Shown here: in pieces, positions 14,748 to 23,000 of the stretch
Layout of the letters: each line of letters begins with the position of its first letter
Position numbering within the stretch: the stretch's first letter is position 1
Assembly: GCA_964540575.1 (NCBI GenBank)
Contig: CAZINI010000031.1
Coordinates: 1 to 35,196, forward strand
Length of the DNA stretch: 35,196 bases
DNA from: UMGS1889 sp964540575
Lineage (GTDB): Bacteria > Bacillota > Clostridia > Oscillospirales > Ruminococcaceae
Reading direction: 5' to 3'
Position numbers and translations under genes: made by a program
Notes under the pieces: model-generated
Databases searched by the model: none
What the model was told of the DNA's origin: nothing
What the model saw: only the letters and a program-made list of their open reading frames with translations

Positions 14748-15878
14748 TTAGCCAAAAGCTTTCTCGGTTATCTCCGCAAGCTTTGTGGGAATGTCAATGT
14801 GCTGAGGACAGTGCTCTGCACATTTCCCGCAGGAAACGCATTGGTCGGGAGCACATTTGTCCTTGCGAAGCTGATTGAGTTCGTCGCATAAATGCCACTT
14901 GTCAAGGCTCTTTGCATAGTCATTCCACTTAACGAACGCCTTGGGAATATCAACACCCATGGGGCAGTCCATACAATAGCGGCAGCCTGTGCAGGGGACA
15001 GCCAAATTTTTGCTGTAAACCTTAGCTGCTTTGAAAAGCATATCGTTTTCCGCATCGGTAAGGGGCTTGAAATTGGCAGTCGTGGAGATATTGTCCCGAA
15101 GCTGCTCCATATTTGACATACCGCTGAGAACGGTCAGCACGCCCTCCTTTGAAGCGGCAAAGCGGATAGCCCAGGACGCAATGGACTTGTTCGGTTCGGC
15201 GGCCTTGAGAAGTCCGTTTGCTTCCTCACCGAGGTCGGCGAGTGCACCGCCTCTGACAGGTTCCATTATTATTGCGGGAATGCCCTTGCTCTCCAGAATT
15301 TCATACTGCCGCTTTGCGTTCTGATAGTCCCAGTCGAAATAATTCATCTGTATCTGTGCAAAATCCCATTCTTCCGCAGAAGCTATCTCTTCGAGAACGT
15401 CGGGGGAGTCGTGGAAGGAAAATCCTACATTGATAATTTTGCCTTCCGTCTGCTTGCGTTTCACAAATTCGTATGCACCGAATTCTTTGCACTTGTCCCA
15501 ATTTCCCCTGCCGAGAGAGTGGAGAAGATAGAAATCGAAATAGTCGGTTTTCAGCTTTTTCAGCTGCTCGTTAAATATCCTTTCCATATCCTTGGGAGTA
15601 TCTGCCATCCAAATGGGCAGCTTGGTAGCCAGCATAAAGCTTTCACGGGGATAACGGCTGAGAGCCTCTCCCATAAAGTCCTCAGACTGTCCGTCGTGAT
15701 ACATATAAGCGGTGTCGAAATAGTTTATGCCGCTGTTATAAGCTTCATCGACCATGGCAAGTGCCCGCTCTCTGTCGATGACCCACTTTCCGTCAATTTC
15801 GGTCTGCGGCAGACGCATGCAGCCCAGTCCCAGTATGGAAACCTCCCGGTTTGTTTTTGCAAATAGCTTTGTTTTCAT
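14748..15878 (-). CDS. Aldo/keto reductase with C-terminal iron-sulfur clusters
   Basis: A 376-residue cytoplasmic oxidoreductase. Residues 1-~270 form the aldo/keto reductase barrel with the tetrad Asp and Tyr in INYFDTAYMYHDG, Lys in MLATKLPIW and His in FDFYLLHSLG. The C-terminal ~90 residues hold two cysteine sets, CTGCRYCMDCPMGVDIP and CVSCGKCAEHCPQHIDIP. The second is a full CxxCxxC...CP [4Fe-4S] motif and the first resembles it closely. This two-part form is common in anaerobic Firmicutes; electron transfer between ferredoxin and a carbonyl substrate is inferred, and the substrate is unknown. GGAGG precedes the ATG. It follows the P-loop gene by 13 bases on the same strand, so one transcript is likely. 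Confidence 0.9.
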   Translation of the reverse strand: MKTKLFAKTNREVSILGLGCMRLPQTEIDGKWVIDRERALAMVDEAYNSGINYFDTAYMYHDGQSEDFMGEALSRYPRESFMLATKLPIWMADTPKDMERIFNEQLKKLKTDYFDFYLLHSLGRGNWDKCKEFGAYEFVKRKQTEGKIINVGFSFHDSPDVLEEIASAEEWDFAQIQMNYFDWDYQNAKRQYEILESKGIPAIIMEPVRGGALADLGEEANGLLKAAEPNKSIASWAIRFAASKEGVLTVLSGMSNMEQLRDNISTTANFKPLTDAENDMLFKAAKVYSKNLAVPCTGCRYCMDCPMGVDIPKAFVKWNDYAKSLDKWHLCDELNQLRKDKCAPDQCVSCGKCAEHCPQHIDIPTKLAEITEKAFG

Positions 15879-15891
15879 AATATATCCTCCG

Positions 15892-16365
15892 TTAATTTAT
15901 ATAAAGCTCATCATATTCCCAAGGTTCGGGCTTTTCAAAGCAGCTGTCAAACCGCTTTAGCATTTCCGGGGAAATGATATATTGTCTGCCCGGAAGCTTT
16001 TCGGCAGCGGCGTTGCGTTTCTTAAGACGTGTTCTGCGATCGTTTTCGTCCGATACTATATAAATGCGTTTGAGTCTGATATTTGCCGAACGGTAAAATT
16101 CCTCCGCTTCACGCCGCTGTGCCTTTGTCCAGAAGCCGAAATCAAGTATGACATCACCGCCTGCAGCACATATTTCCGTCGAAAGCTCATAGAGATAGCG
16201 GAAGCATTTTGCCTGAACCTCGTTATGACGTTCACCCAGACATTCATCAAAAAGGGTGAGCATAAGCTTGTCACAGGACAGCAGCACGGATGACGATTTT
16301 TCTTTCAGACGATTTGCGATAAAGGTTTTTCCGGCGGCTATTCTTCCGATGAGTATCGTTACCGT
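15892..16365 (-). CDS. P-loop kinase-like ATPase (AAA_33 type) without a canonical start codon
   Basis: A small P-loop protein of the polynucleotide-kinase/zeta-like group. The first ATG-like start (GTG at 16287) would begin after the phosphate-binding loop. In the same frame upstream, 16347-16324 encodes the Walker A GRIAAGKT, then FIANRLKEKSSSVLLSCDKL. It continues with VILDFGFWTKAQRREAEEFY (Walker B-like) and an Arg-rich lid (DRRTRLKKRN). The frame is closed by TGA at 16374, and no ATG, GTG or TTG lies between that stop and the P-loop. A good ribosome site (AAGGAG, 16380-16375) and a promoter exist, and ACG at 16365 sits 9 bases after the site where an ATG would be ideal. Either a rare ACG start, a mutated start, or a base error explains this. 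About 157 residues if started there. Phosphorylation target unknown. Confidence 0.7.
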   Translation of the reverse strand, partial: TVTILIGRIAAGKTFIANRLKEKSSSVLLSCDKLMLTLFDECLGERHNEVQAKCFRYLYELSTEICAAGGDVILDFGFWTKAQRREAEEFYRSANIRLKRIYIVSDENDRRTRLKKRNAAAEKLPGRQYIISPEMLKRFDSCFEKPEPWEYDELYIN

Positions 16366-16423
16366 AGACGTTCACTCCTTTTCGTGGGATATTTTGTGGG
16401 TTAATAAGTGTTTCCCTAAAAAT

Positions 16424-16452
16424 ATTGTAAAAAAAATATCAGGTTATGTCAA
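16424..16452 (-). promoter_or_regulatory. SigA-type promoter of the P-loop / aldo-keto reductase operon
   Basis: On the minus strand TTGACA (16447-16452) and TACAAT (16424-16429) are 17 bases apart. Transcripts would start about 40 bases before the AAGGAG site, which supports a real translated gene there. Confidence 0.7.
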
Positions 16453-16583
16453 GAGGTTTGTGAAAAATAAATATATGTTAAATATTTCCCGTATAAATAT
16501 CAATATTTGCGTGGTAAAATAATATTTGTATATGTATGCCTGCACAGGGATATTTTTGCAGGCTGTCCGAAAGGATTGATATT

Positions 16584-17051
16584 ATGAGTATGAAATTTAC
16601 TGCACTTATGAAAACGGAAGCAGGCTTTATCAGCATTACCGAGGAGGACGGAAAAATCTCGGGAATTGAAACAGGCAAACCTATCGTAAGCTTTTTTATG
16701 GCGGAAACGCCGCTGCTGAAAGAGGCAAAAAAGCAGCTTTCCGAATATTTTGCGGGCAAACGCAAGAGCTTCGACCTGCCGCTGAAGCTGGAGGGTACGG
16801 ATTTTCAGCTTTCCGTCTGGAACGCTTTGAAGGATATTCCTTACGGCGAAACCAGAACTTATAAGCAGACGGCAGAAATGGCAGGCTGCCCCGGTTCTTA
16901 CAGAGCGGTCGGCACGGCAAACGGGAAAAATCCCATTCCCATAATAATTCCCTGCCATAGGGTAGTGGCTTCGGACGGTTCGCTTTCGGGATACACTCTC
17001 GGCACCGATTTCAAGAAATATCTGCTGGAGCTTGAAGCAAAAAATGCATAA
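16584..17051 (+). CDS. ogt: Methylated-DNA-protein cysteine methyltransferase (Ogt)
   Basis: A 155-residue DNA repair protein that moves the methyl group from O6-methylguanine to its own cysteine in a suicide reaction. The active site IPIIIPCHRVV places the acceptor at Cys124. The helix-turn-helix with the arginine finger is GSYRAVGTANGKNP, and SLSGYTLG closes the substrate pocket. The ATG at 16584 is chosen because AAGGA lies 9 bases upstream and conserved sequence begins there; an ATG at 16536 would add a non-conserved 16-residue stretch without a ribosome site. Monocistronic. A base-rich hairpin-like stretch CCTGCA..TGCAGG (16539-16563) lies in the leader. Confidence 0.93.
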   Translation: MSMKFTALMKTEAGFISITEEDGKISGIETGKPIVSFFMAETPLLKEAKKQLSEYFAGKRKSFDLPLKLEGTDFQLSVWNALKDIPYGETRTYKQTAEMAGCPGSYRAVGTANGKNPIPIIIPCHRVVASDGSLSGYTLGTDFKKYLLELEAKNA

Positions 17052-17175
17052 TTTCGGGGATATGTACAGATTTTGTTCGCTTATTGGTCATATTTGCTTG
17101 ATACAACAAGTGAAATGTGTGTAAAATCCCTAATAATATATTGGAAAATGACAGTTAAATCGGTTTAATTGTTCA

Positions 17176-17204
17176 TTGACTTTTTTGATGGCAGAGTTTA
17201 TTAT
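17176..17204 (+). promoter_or_regulatory. SigA-type promoter of the liv operon
   Basis: TTGACT (17176-17181) and TATTAT (17199-17204) are 17 bases apart, about 70 bases before the substrate-binding protein start. No terminator-like leader structure was recognised between them. Confidence 0.75.
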
Positions 17205-17273
17205 ATTAGATAAGGAAAGCAAGTTTTTTCTTCCTTTCCGTCATTTTTACATTTGCTCAGGAGGTTTATTTAA

Positions 17274-18518
17274 ATGAACAAGTTTGCAAAGAAACTTATG
17301 GCACTCGGTCTTTCCGCAATGATGACCGTTCCTTTCTTCACTGCCTGCGGAAACGGCAGCGGAACAGGCAGCGGAAGCTCCGATTCAAACGGCGGCGATT
17401 CTGCAAGTGCATCGGGCACTGTATTCAAAATCGGCGGTATCGGACCTGTTACAGGTGGTGCTGCTGTTTACGGTCTTGCTGTTAAGAATGCAGCTGAGAT
17501 GGCTGTAAAGGAGATCAATGCTGCAGGCGGTATCAACGGCGTTCAGGTTGAATTCAAGTTCGAGGACGACGTTCACGATGCAGAAAAATCCGTAAACGCT
17601 TACAACACCCTTAAGGACTGGGGTATGCAGATGCTGATGGGTACGGTAACATCCACACCCTGTCAGGCAGTTGTTGAGGAAACTCACAAGGACAACATGT
17701 TCCAGCTGACTCCTTCCGGCTCCGCTGTTGAAAGCATCAAGTACGACAACGCATTCAGAGTTTGCTTCTCCGACCCCAACCAGGGCTTCGGTTCTGCTAA
17801 GTACATAGGCGAGAACGGACTTGCTTCCAAGGTTGCCGTTATCTACAACAGCTCCGACGTTTATTCTTCCGGTATTTACGAGAAGTTCGCTGCCGAAGCT
17901 GCAAATCAGCCTTTCGAGATCGTTGCTGCCGAAGCATTCACCGATGACTCTAAGACTGACTTTACTGTACAGCTCCAGAAGGCTAAGGATGCAGGTGCTG
18001 AGCTTGTTTTCCTGCCCATCTACTATCAGGAAGCTTCTCTTATTCTCCAGCAGGCTGCTACAATGGAATTCGCTCCCAAGTTCTTCGGCTGTGACGGACT
18101 TGACGGTATCCTTAACGTTGAGAACTTTGACCTGAACCTCACCAAGGACGTTATGCTGCTGACTCCTTTTGCTGCTGATGCTCAGGACGAAAAGACACAG
18201 AAGTTCGTTTCCGACTTCAAGGCTGCTTACGGTGACGTTCCCAATCAGTTCGCTGCTGATGCTTATGATGCTATCTACATCATCAAGGCTGCTGCTGAGA
18301 AGGCAGGCATCACACCCGATATGTCCACTTCCGATATGGCTGATGCTATGAAGAAGGCTATGACCGAGATCACCTTTGACGGTCTTACAGGCACAGGAAT
18401 GGTTTGGTCCGCTGACGGCGAGCCCACAAAGGCTCCTAAGGCTGTTGTGATCGTTGTTGAAGAGGTTGCAAACGACGACGGAACCACAACACTTACCGGT
18501 TCTTACAAGGCAATGTAA
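17274..18518 (+). CDS. livK: Branched-chain amino-acid ABC transporter substrate-binding lipoprotein
   Basis: A 414-residue extracellular binding protein. The signal peptide ends in a lipobox (FFTAC) with Cys25 as lipid anchor, followed by a Gly/Ser-rich tether to ~45. The mature part is a type I periplasmic-binding fold (Peripla_BP_6): FKIGGIGPVTGGAAVYGLA at its start, EINAAGGINGVQVEF, and AADAYDAIYIIKAA near the end. Ligands in this family include Leu, Ile and Val but also other amino acids and small amides, so specificity is inferred from the operon. Codon choice is strongly biased, as in highly expressed genes. GGAGG lies 7 bases before the ATG. It leads livHMGF. Confidence 0.93.
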   Translation: MNKFAKKLMALGLSAMMTVPFFTACGNGSGTGSGSSDSNGGDSASASGTVFKIGGIGPVTGGAAVYGLAVKNAAEMAVKEINAAGGINGVQVEFKFEDDVHDAEKSVNAYNTLKDWGMQMLMGTVTSTPCQAVVEETHKDNMFQLTPSGSAVESIKYDNAFRVCFSDPNQGFGSAKYIGENGLASKVAVIYNSSDVYSSGIYEKFAAEAANQPFEIVAAEAFTDDSKTDFTVQLQKAKDAGAELVFLPIYYQEASLILQQAATMEFAPKFFGCDGLDGILNVENFDLNLTKDVMLLTPFAADAQDEKTQKFVSDFKAAYGDVPNQFAADAYDAIYIIKAAAEKAGITPDMSTSDMADAMKKAMTEITFDGLTGTGMVWSADGEPTKAPKAVVIVVEEVANDDGTTTLTGSYKAM

Positions 18519-18554
18519 TTTAATTACACAGACTTTTTGTGTATCGCATTTTGT

Positions 18555-18646
18555 TACCGTCGGCGAGATTTTTCGTCGGCGGTACAGCGGTATATGAAGA
18601 GCTAAAAATGAAAAGTGCCGAGGAGCTTTTTATTTTTAACTCTTCA
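18555..18646 (+). terminator. Two hairpins between livK and livH (attenuator / mRNA stabiliser)
   Basis: The first hairpin pairs TACCGTCGGCGA (18555-18566) with TCGTCGGCGGTA (18573-18584), 12 pairs with two wobbles. The second is a 21-pair AU-rich stem (18595-18615 with 18626-18646) containing one mismatch and one wobble, with CTTTTTATTTTT in its 3' arm. Together they fill the 159-base gap. They could lower downstream expression or protect the 3' end of the abundant livK message. Confidence 0.6.
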
Positions 18647-18677
18647 TTGTAAATAATTATCGAAACGGGGAATAACT

Positions 18678-19562
18678 ATGAGCTTTCTTAATCACCTGAT
18701 AAACGGTTTCAGTCTTGGAAGCGTTTATGCGATCATCGCCCTCGGCTATACTATGGTTTACGGTATAGCAAAAATGCTGAACTTCGCCCACGGCGATGTA
18801 ATCATGGTGGGTGCATTTGCTGTGTTCCTTTCCATGACAAGCTTGGGTGCGTCGGCACTGCTCAGCCTTGTGATCGCAATGGCTGTTTGTACGGCACTGG
18901 GCGTGCTTATCGAAAAGGTCGCATATCGTCCCCTGAGAAACGCAAGCTCTTCGCTGGCGGTGCTTATTACGGCAATCGGCGTCAGCTATCTGCTGCAAAA
19001 TCTTGCACTGCTCATATTCGGTGCAGATTCCAAGTCCTTTACTTCAATCGTAAATCTTAAGGCTGTTAAGCTTTTTGACGGACAGGTTTCCATTTCGGGA
19101 ACTGCTATCGTTACCATAACAGCTTGTATCGTTATAATGGTCGGTCTGACACTTTTCGTAAACAAAACCAAGGCAGGGCAGGCTATGAAGGCTGTTTCCG
19201 AGGACAAGGGTGCGGCACAGCTTATGGGTATCAACGTAAATGCCACTATCTCGCTGACATTTGCTATCGGTTCGGCACTGGCGGCTGTTGCGGGTGCACT
19301 TATGTGTTCGGCTTATCCTAATCTTACGCCATATTCGGGAACTATGCCCGGCATCAAGGCGTTCGTTGCGGCTGTTTTCGGCGGCATCGGTTCAATACCC
19401 GGGGCTATGATAGGCGGACTGCTTATCGGAATTATCGAAAATATCGGCAAGGCGTACATATCCTCCCAAATGGCGGACGCTATTGTTTTTGCTATCCTCG
19501 TTGTGGTTCTTCTGATAAAGCCTACGGGTATTCTCGGCAAGAACATTCAGGAAAAGGTTTAA
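18678..19562 (+). CDS. livH: Branched-chain amino-acid ABC transporter permease LivH
   Basis: A 294-residue inner-membrane permease with about eight hydrophobic segments. The N-terminal block NGFSLGSVYAIIALGYTMVY and MLNFAHGDVIMVGAF are signatures of LivH. The cytoplasmic ATPase-coupling loop is in KAVSEDKGAAQLMGINVN. Length is usual for LivH (about 290-310). It forms the translocation pore with LivM. GGGG-type ribosome site AACGGGG precedes the ATG, and livM starts 15 bases after its stop. Confidence 0.95.
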   Translation: MSFLNHLINGFSLGSVYAIIALGYTMVYGIAKMLNFAHGDVIMVGAFAVFLSMTSLGASALLSLVIAMAVCTALGVLIEKVAYRPLRNASSSLAVLITAIGVSYLLQNLALLIFGADSKSFTSIVNLKAVKLFDGQVSISGTAIVTITACIVIMVGLTLFVNKTKAGQAMKAVSEDKGAAQLMGINVNATISLTFAIGSALAAVAGALMCSAYPNLTPYSGTMPGIKAFVAAVFGGIGSIPGAMIGGLLIGIIENIGKAYISSQMADAIVFAILVVVLLIKPTGILGKNIQEKV

Positions 19563-19577
19563 GGAGGCTGTGTATCT

Positions 19578-20648
19578 ATGAAAAAGCTTAGCAAATCCAC
19601 AAAAAACAGCCTTATCAACTATGGAATGGTCATCGTTCTTTATGCAATTGTTATGATAGTTCAGCTTTGCGGCGGGCTTTCAAACTCTATGAAGGGCTTT
19701 CTCGTTCCTGTCTGCATTTACGTTATTATGGCGGTATCACTCAATCTCGTTGTCGGCATTCTCGGCGAGCTTAGCCTTGGACATGCAGGATTTATGTGTA
19801 TAGGTGCATATTCGGGAGCTATTTTCTCCAAGCTTACTGAGGACAGCATTACCGTTGCTCCCATCAGATTTACGATCGCTATCATTATCGGTGCTGCTTG
19901 TGCCGCACTTTTCGGTGCACTTATAGGAATTCCCGTTCTCCGATTAAAGGGTGACTATCTTGCCATAGTGACTCTTGCTTTCGGCGAAATTATTAAAAAT
20001 CTTGTGAACGTAGTAAACTTCGGCGTTGACTCGAACGGTCTGCATTTTTCTCTGAAAAGTGCAATGGATATGGGCCTTGCCGAGGACGGAAAGATCATCA
20101 TCAAGGGTGCACAGGGCATCTCGGGAACGCCGCAGGATTCCAATTTTACCGTTGGAGTACTCCTTGTGCTGATAACTTTGTTTGTCGTGCAGAACCTTGT
20201 AAATTCACGTGACGGACGTGCTATTATGGCTATCAGAGATAACCGTATCGCTGCCGAATCCGTCGGCATCAACATTACCAAATACAAGCTGATGGTGTTC
20301 ACTATCTCCGCAGCCCTTGCAGGTGCGGCAGGCGTGCTGTATTCTCACAATTATTCGACACTTACCTCGGCGGGAGATAAGTTCAATTACAATGCGTCCA
20401 TTATGATACTGGTTTACGTTGTTCTCGGCGGTATCGGAAATATCAGGGGTTCGGTCATTGCGGCTGTTATCCTGTATATTCTCCCCGAAAAGCTCCGTTT
20501 CCTCAGCGATTACCGAATGCTCGTATATGCGATCGTTCTCATTACGGTAATGCTGTTCAACTGGTCGCCCAAGGCAAAGGAATTTAAGGAAACTGTTTCT
20601 TATAAGATAAAGGCAATGTTTGCCAAAAAGGAGGAAACTCAGGCATGA
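19578..20648 (+). CDS. livM: Branched-chain amino-acid ABC transporter permease LivM
   Basis: A 356-residue permease, partner of LivH. Typical features are MAVSLNLVVGILGELSLGHA near residue 53, FMCIGAYSGAI, and the coupling helix in IRDNRIAAESVGINITKYKL. The C-terminus is charged and cytoplasmic (KIKAMFAKKEETQA). AAGGAGG lies close upstream of the ATG. Its TGA overlaps the livG ATG by four bases (ATGA), a sign of translational coupling. Confidence 0.95.
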   Translation: MKKLSKSTKNSLINYGMVIVLYAIVMIVQLCGGLSNSMKGFLVPVCIYVIMAVSLNLVVGILGELSLGHAGFMCIGAYSGAIFSKLTEDSITVAPIRFTIAIIIGAACAALFGALIGIPVLRLKGDYLAIVTLAFGEIIKNLVNVVNFGVDSNGLHFSLKSAMDMGLAEDGKIIIKGAQGISGTPQDSNFTVGVLLVLITLFVVQNLVNSRDGRAIMAIRDNRIAAESVGINITKYKLMVFTISAALAGAAGVLYSHNYSTLTSAGDKFNYNASIMILVYVVLGGIGNIRGSVIAAVILYILPEKLRFLSDYRMLVYAIVLITVMLFNWSPKAKEFKETVSYKIKAMFAKKEETQA

Positions 20649-21403
20649 ATATGTTAGAGGTAACAAATCTGAGCATTTCCTTCGGCGGACTTAAGGCTGT
20701 CAGCGATTTTAATCTGACTATAAAAAAGGGTCAGCTGTACGGACTTATCGGTCCTAACGGTGCGGGAAAGACCACTGTTTTCAATCTGCTGACAGGCGTT
20801 TACAAGGCTGATACGGGCACTATTGTGCTGGACGGAAAGGACCTTGTTAAGCTCAGCACTATCGAGATAAACAAGGCTGGTATTGCCAGAACATTCCAGA
20901 ATATCAGACTGTTCAAGGAGCTTACCGTTATCGACAATGTTAAGGTGGGACTGCACAACGGCACGCCTTACAGCACCTTTGAGGGTATTTTCCGTCTGCC
21001 GAAATATTTCAAGTCGGAAAAGGAAATCTCCGAAAAGGCTATGGAGCTTTTAAAGGTAATGGGACTTGAAGCGGAGGCAAATTTCACCGCCGCAAATCTT
21101 CCTTACGGTAAACAGCGTAAGCTGGAGATAGCAAGAGCGTTGGCAACTTCACCGAAGCTGCTGCTTCTGGACGAGCCTGCTGCGGGTATGAACCCCAACG
21201 AAACTGCGGAGCTGATGAACACTATCCGCTTTGTAAGGGATAATTTCGATATGACGATTTTGCTTATCGAACACGATATGAAGCTTGTTTCGGGTATCTG
21301 TGAGGAGGTCACAGTGCTGAATTTCGGCACGGAGCTTACTCACGGAATTACGGCTGACGTTCTCAACGACGAGCGTGTTATCAAGGCTTATCTCGGAGAT
21401 TAA
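20645..21403 (+). CDS. livG: Branched-chain amino-acid ABC transporter ATP-binding protein LivG
   Basis: A 252-residue cytoplasmic ATPase. It has Walker A GPNGAGKTT near residue 37, Q-loop FQNIRLF, the LivG-typical variant signature LPYGKQRKLEIARALA in place of a strict LSGGQ, Walker B LLLLDEPAAGMN and the switch histidine in LIEHDMK. The AAGMNP stretch after Walker B is characteristic of LivG. It pairs with LivF to power LivHM. AAGGAGG lies 10 bases upstream within livM. Confidence 0.95.
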   Translation: MNMLEVTNLSISFGGLKAVSDFNLTIKKGQLYGLIGPNGAGKTTVFNLLTGVYKADTGTIVLDGKDLVKLSTIEINKAGIARTFQNIRLFKELTVIDNVKVGLHNGTPYSTFEGIFRLPKYFKSEKEISEKAMELLKVMGLEAEANFTAANLPYGKQRKLEIARALATSPKLLLLDEPAAGMNPNETAELMNTIRFVRDNFDMTILLIEHDMKLVSGICEEVTVLNFGTELTHGITADVLNDERVIKAYLGD

Positions 21404-21422
21404 CAGGAGGACGGTGCGAAAT

Positions 21423-22133
21423 ATGGCAATGCTAACGATAAAGGATCTTGAGGTTTATTACGGCGTCATCAACGCTGTCAAGGGCATTTCCTTCGAGGTT
21501 AATCAGGGGGAGATAATCGCTCTTATCGGTGCAAACGGTGCGGGAAAAACCACTATCCTCCATACTATTACGGGACTTATCCAGGCGAAAAGCGGAAGCA
21601 TAGAGTTCAACGGCAAGGAGCTTACCAAGACCCCTGCCCATAAAATAGTATCTCTCGGAATGGCTCATGTTCCCGAGGGAAGAAGAATTTTCCAGCAGCT
21701 CACGGTTTACGATAATCTGAAAATGGGTGCATATACCCGAAAGGATAAAAAGGAGAACTCCGACACTCTGGAAATGGTCTACAAGCGTTTCCCAAGACTG
21801 CTTGAACGTAAAAACCAGATAGCAGGAACGCTTTCGGGCGGCGAGCAGCAGATGCTTGCAATGGGCAGGGCACTTATGTCCCACCCAAGCATTATCCTTA
21901 TGGACGAACCGTCAATGGGACTTTCTCCGCTGTATGTTTCGGAAATATTCGATATTATCAAGGAAATAAACAAAAGCGGCACGACAGTGCTTCTCGTTGA
22001 GCAGAACGCTAAGAAAGCACTCTCCATTGCTAACAGGGCATATGTGCTTGAAACAGGAAAGATCGTCCTTTCGGGCGATGCCAAGGAGCTTATGAACGAC
22101 GATTCGGTCAAGAAGGCTTATCTTGGAGAATAA
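21423..22133 (+). CDS. livF: Branched-chain amino-acid ABC transporter ATP-binding protein LivF
   Basis: A 236-residue ATPase from the preferred ATG at 21423, which has AGGAGG upstream at 21405 and begins directly with conserved sequence (MAMLTIKDLEVYYGVINAVK). An ATG at 21375 would overlap livG and add non-conserved residues. Motifs are Walker A GANGAGKTT, Q-loop and AHVPEGRRIFQQLTVYDNL typical of LivF, signature LSGGEQQMLAMGRAL, Walker B IILMDEPSMGL and the switch LLVEQNAK. It completes the five-gene importer. Confidence 0.95.
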   Translation: MAMLTIKDLEVYYGVINAVKGISFEVNQGEIIALIGANGAGKTTILHTITGLIQAKSGSIEFNGKELTKTPAHKIVSLGMAHVPEGRRIFQQLTVYDNLKMGAYTRKDKKENSDTLEMVYKRFPRLLERKNQIAGTLSGGEQQMLAMGRALMSHPSIILMDEPSMGLSPLYVSEIFDIIKEINKSGTTVLLVEQNAKKALSIANRAYVLETGKIVLSGDAKELMNDDSVKKAYLGE

Positions 22134-22186
22134 GCTTCGGCATAAAACACAATATCCGATAAAATGGTTATCTGAGAGGTGCGTTT

Positions 22187-22807
22187 ATGGATAATTTTGT
22201 CATTACCATCGCAAGAGGATACGGCAGCGGCGGCAGACAGATCGGCAAAAAGCTGGCTGAACGCCTTGGTGTGAAATTCTACGATAAGGAGCTTTTGAAG
22301 CTGGCTTCCGAAAAAAGCGGCATCAAGGAGGAGCTTTTCGGTGAAGCTGACGAGAAGGCAAAGGGAGGACTTTTCAGCCGTCCCAAGGTGTATACGGGGG
22401 AGATAATCCCGCCGACCGACAGGAAGTTCGTTTCCGATGAAAATCTGTTTAACTATCAGGCGGAGATAATCAGGGAGCTTGCGTCAAAGGAATCCTGCGT
22501 TATTGTCGGACGGTGTGCAGACTTTGTGCTGAAAAATTATGTCAATGTGCTGAGCGTTTTTATCTGGGCGGATATGGACAATTGCATAAAAAATGTCCTG
22601 AAATATACCGACGTGACCGATGATATTGAGGCTCTCATCACGAAAATCGACAAGGAAAGAAACGCATACTACCGCTCCCACACAGGCAGGGAATGGACAG
22701 ACATCCGCAACTATGACCTTTGCCTTAATACGGGGGACATTGGCATTGATAAATGCGTTGACATTATCTGCGACTACCTGAAAATCTCGGGAATAGTGCA
22801 TGAGTGA
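22187..22807 (+). CDS. Cytidylate kinase-like family protein (AAA_26)
   Basis: A 206-residue P-loop protein of the family annotated as cytidylate kinase-like in clostridia. The N-terminus ITIARGYGSGGRQIGKKLAE holds the phosphate-binding loop (GYGSGGRQI) in the place of the classical GxxGxGK(S/T). FYDKELLKLASEKSGI follows as in the family. CVIVGRCADFVL and the Arg-containing lid segment RNAYYRSHTGREW are also family features, and YDLCLNTGDIGID is the end motif. True CMP kinases differ in the P-loop, so nucleoside monophosphate phosphorylation is likely but the substrate is open. It follows livF by 53 bases with GAGAGG, and may be in the same transcript. Confidence 0.8.
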   Translation: MDNFVITIARGYGSGGRQIGKKLAERLGVKFYDKELLKLASEKSGIKEELFGEADEKAKGGLFSRPKVYTGEIIPPTDRKFVSDENLFNYQAEIIRELASKESCVIVGRCADFVLKNYVNVLSVFIWADMDNCIKNVLKYTDVTDDIEALITKIDKERNAYYRSHTGREWTDIRNYDLCLNTGDIGIDKCVDIICDYLKISGIVHE

Positions 22808-22869
22808 AACGTTAAATGCAAATAAATTGTGAATTTTAAATTAATTCGAGGACATATTTGTTTTTGCTC

Positions 22870-22898
22870 TTGTAATTTTTGAAAGAGTATGTTATAAT
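22870..22898 (+). promoter_or_regulatory. SigA-type promoter of ldh
   Basis: TTGTAA (22870-22875) and TATAAT (22893-22898) are 17 bases apart. The ~95-base leader contains short hairpins GGCGTT/AATGCC (22914-22919 with 22923-22928) and CCGC/GCGG (22943-22946 with 22957-22960). A half-site TTGTGAA at 22827-22833, upstream of the promoter, resembles half of a Rex operator, but the other half is not conserved. Confidence 0.7.
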
Positions 22899-23000
22899 AT
22901 TAACAATCGGGGAAGGCGTTCGGAATGCCGCTCTGATCGCAACCGCTTCGGCGTATGCGGCAAATGCTAGTATATGAATTTACAATTGGAGGAAGTTTGT

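Noticed and set aside
22827..22844. Rex redox operator upstream of ldh
   Set aside because: One half (TTGTGAA) matches, but the other half at the required distance is AAATTAA, not TTCACAA, and it lies upstream of the -35 box.
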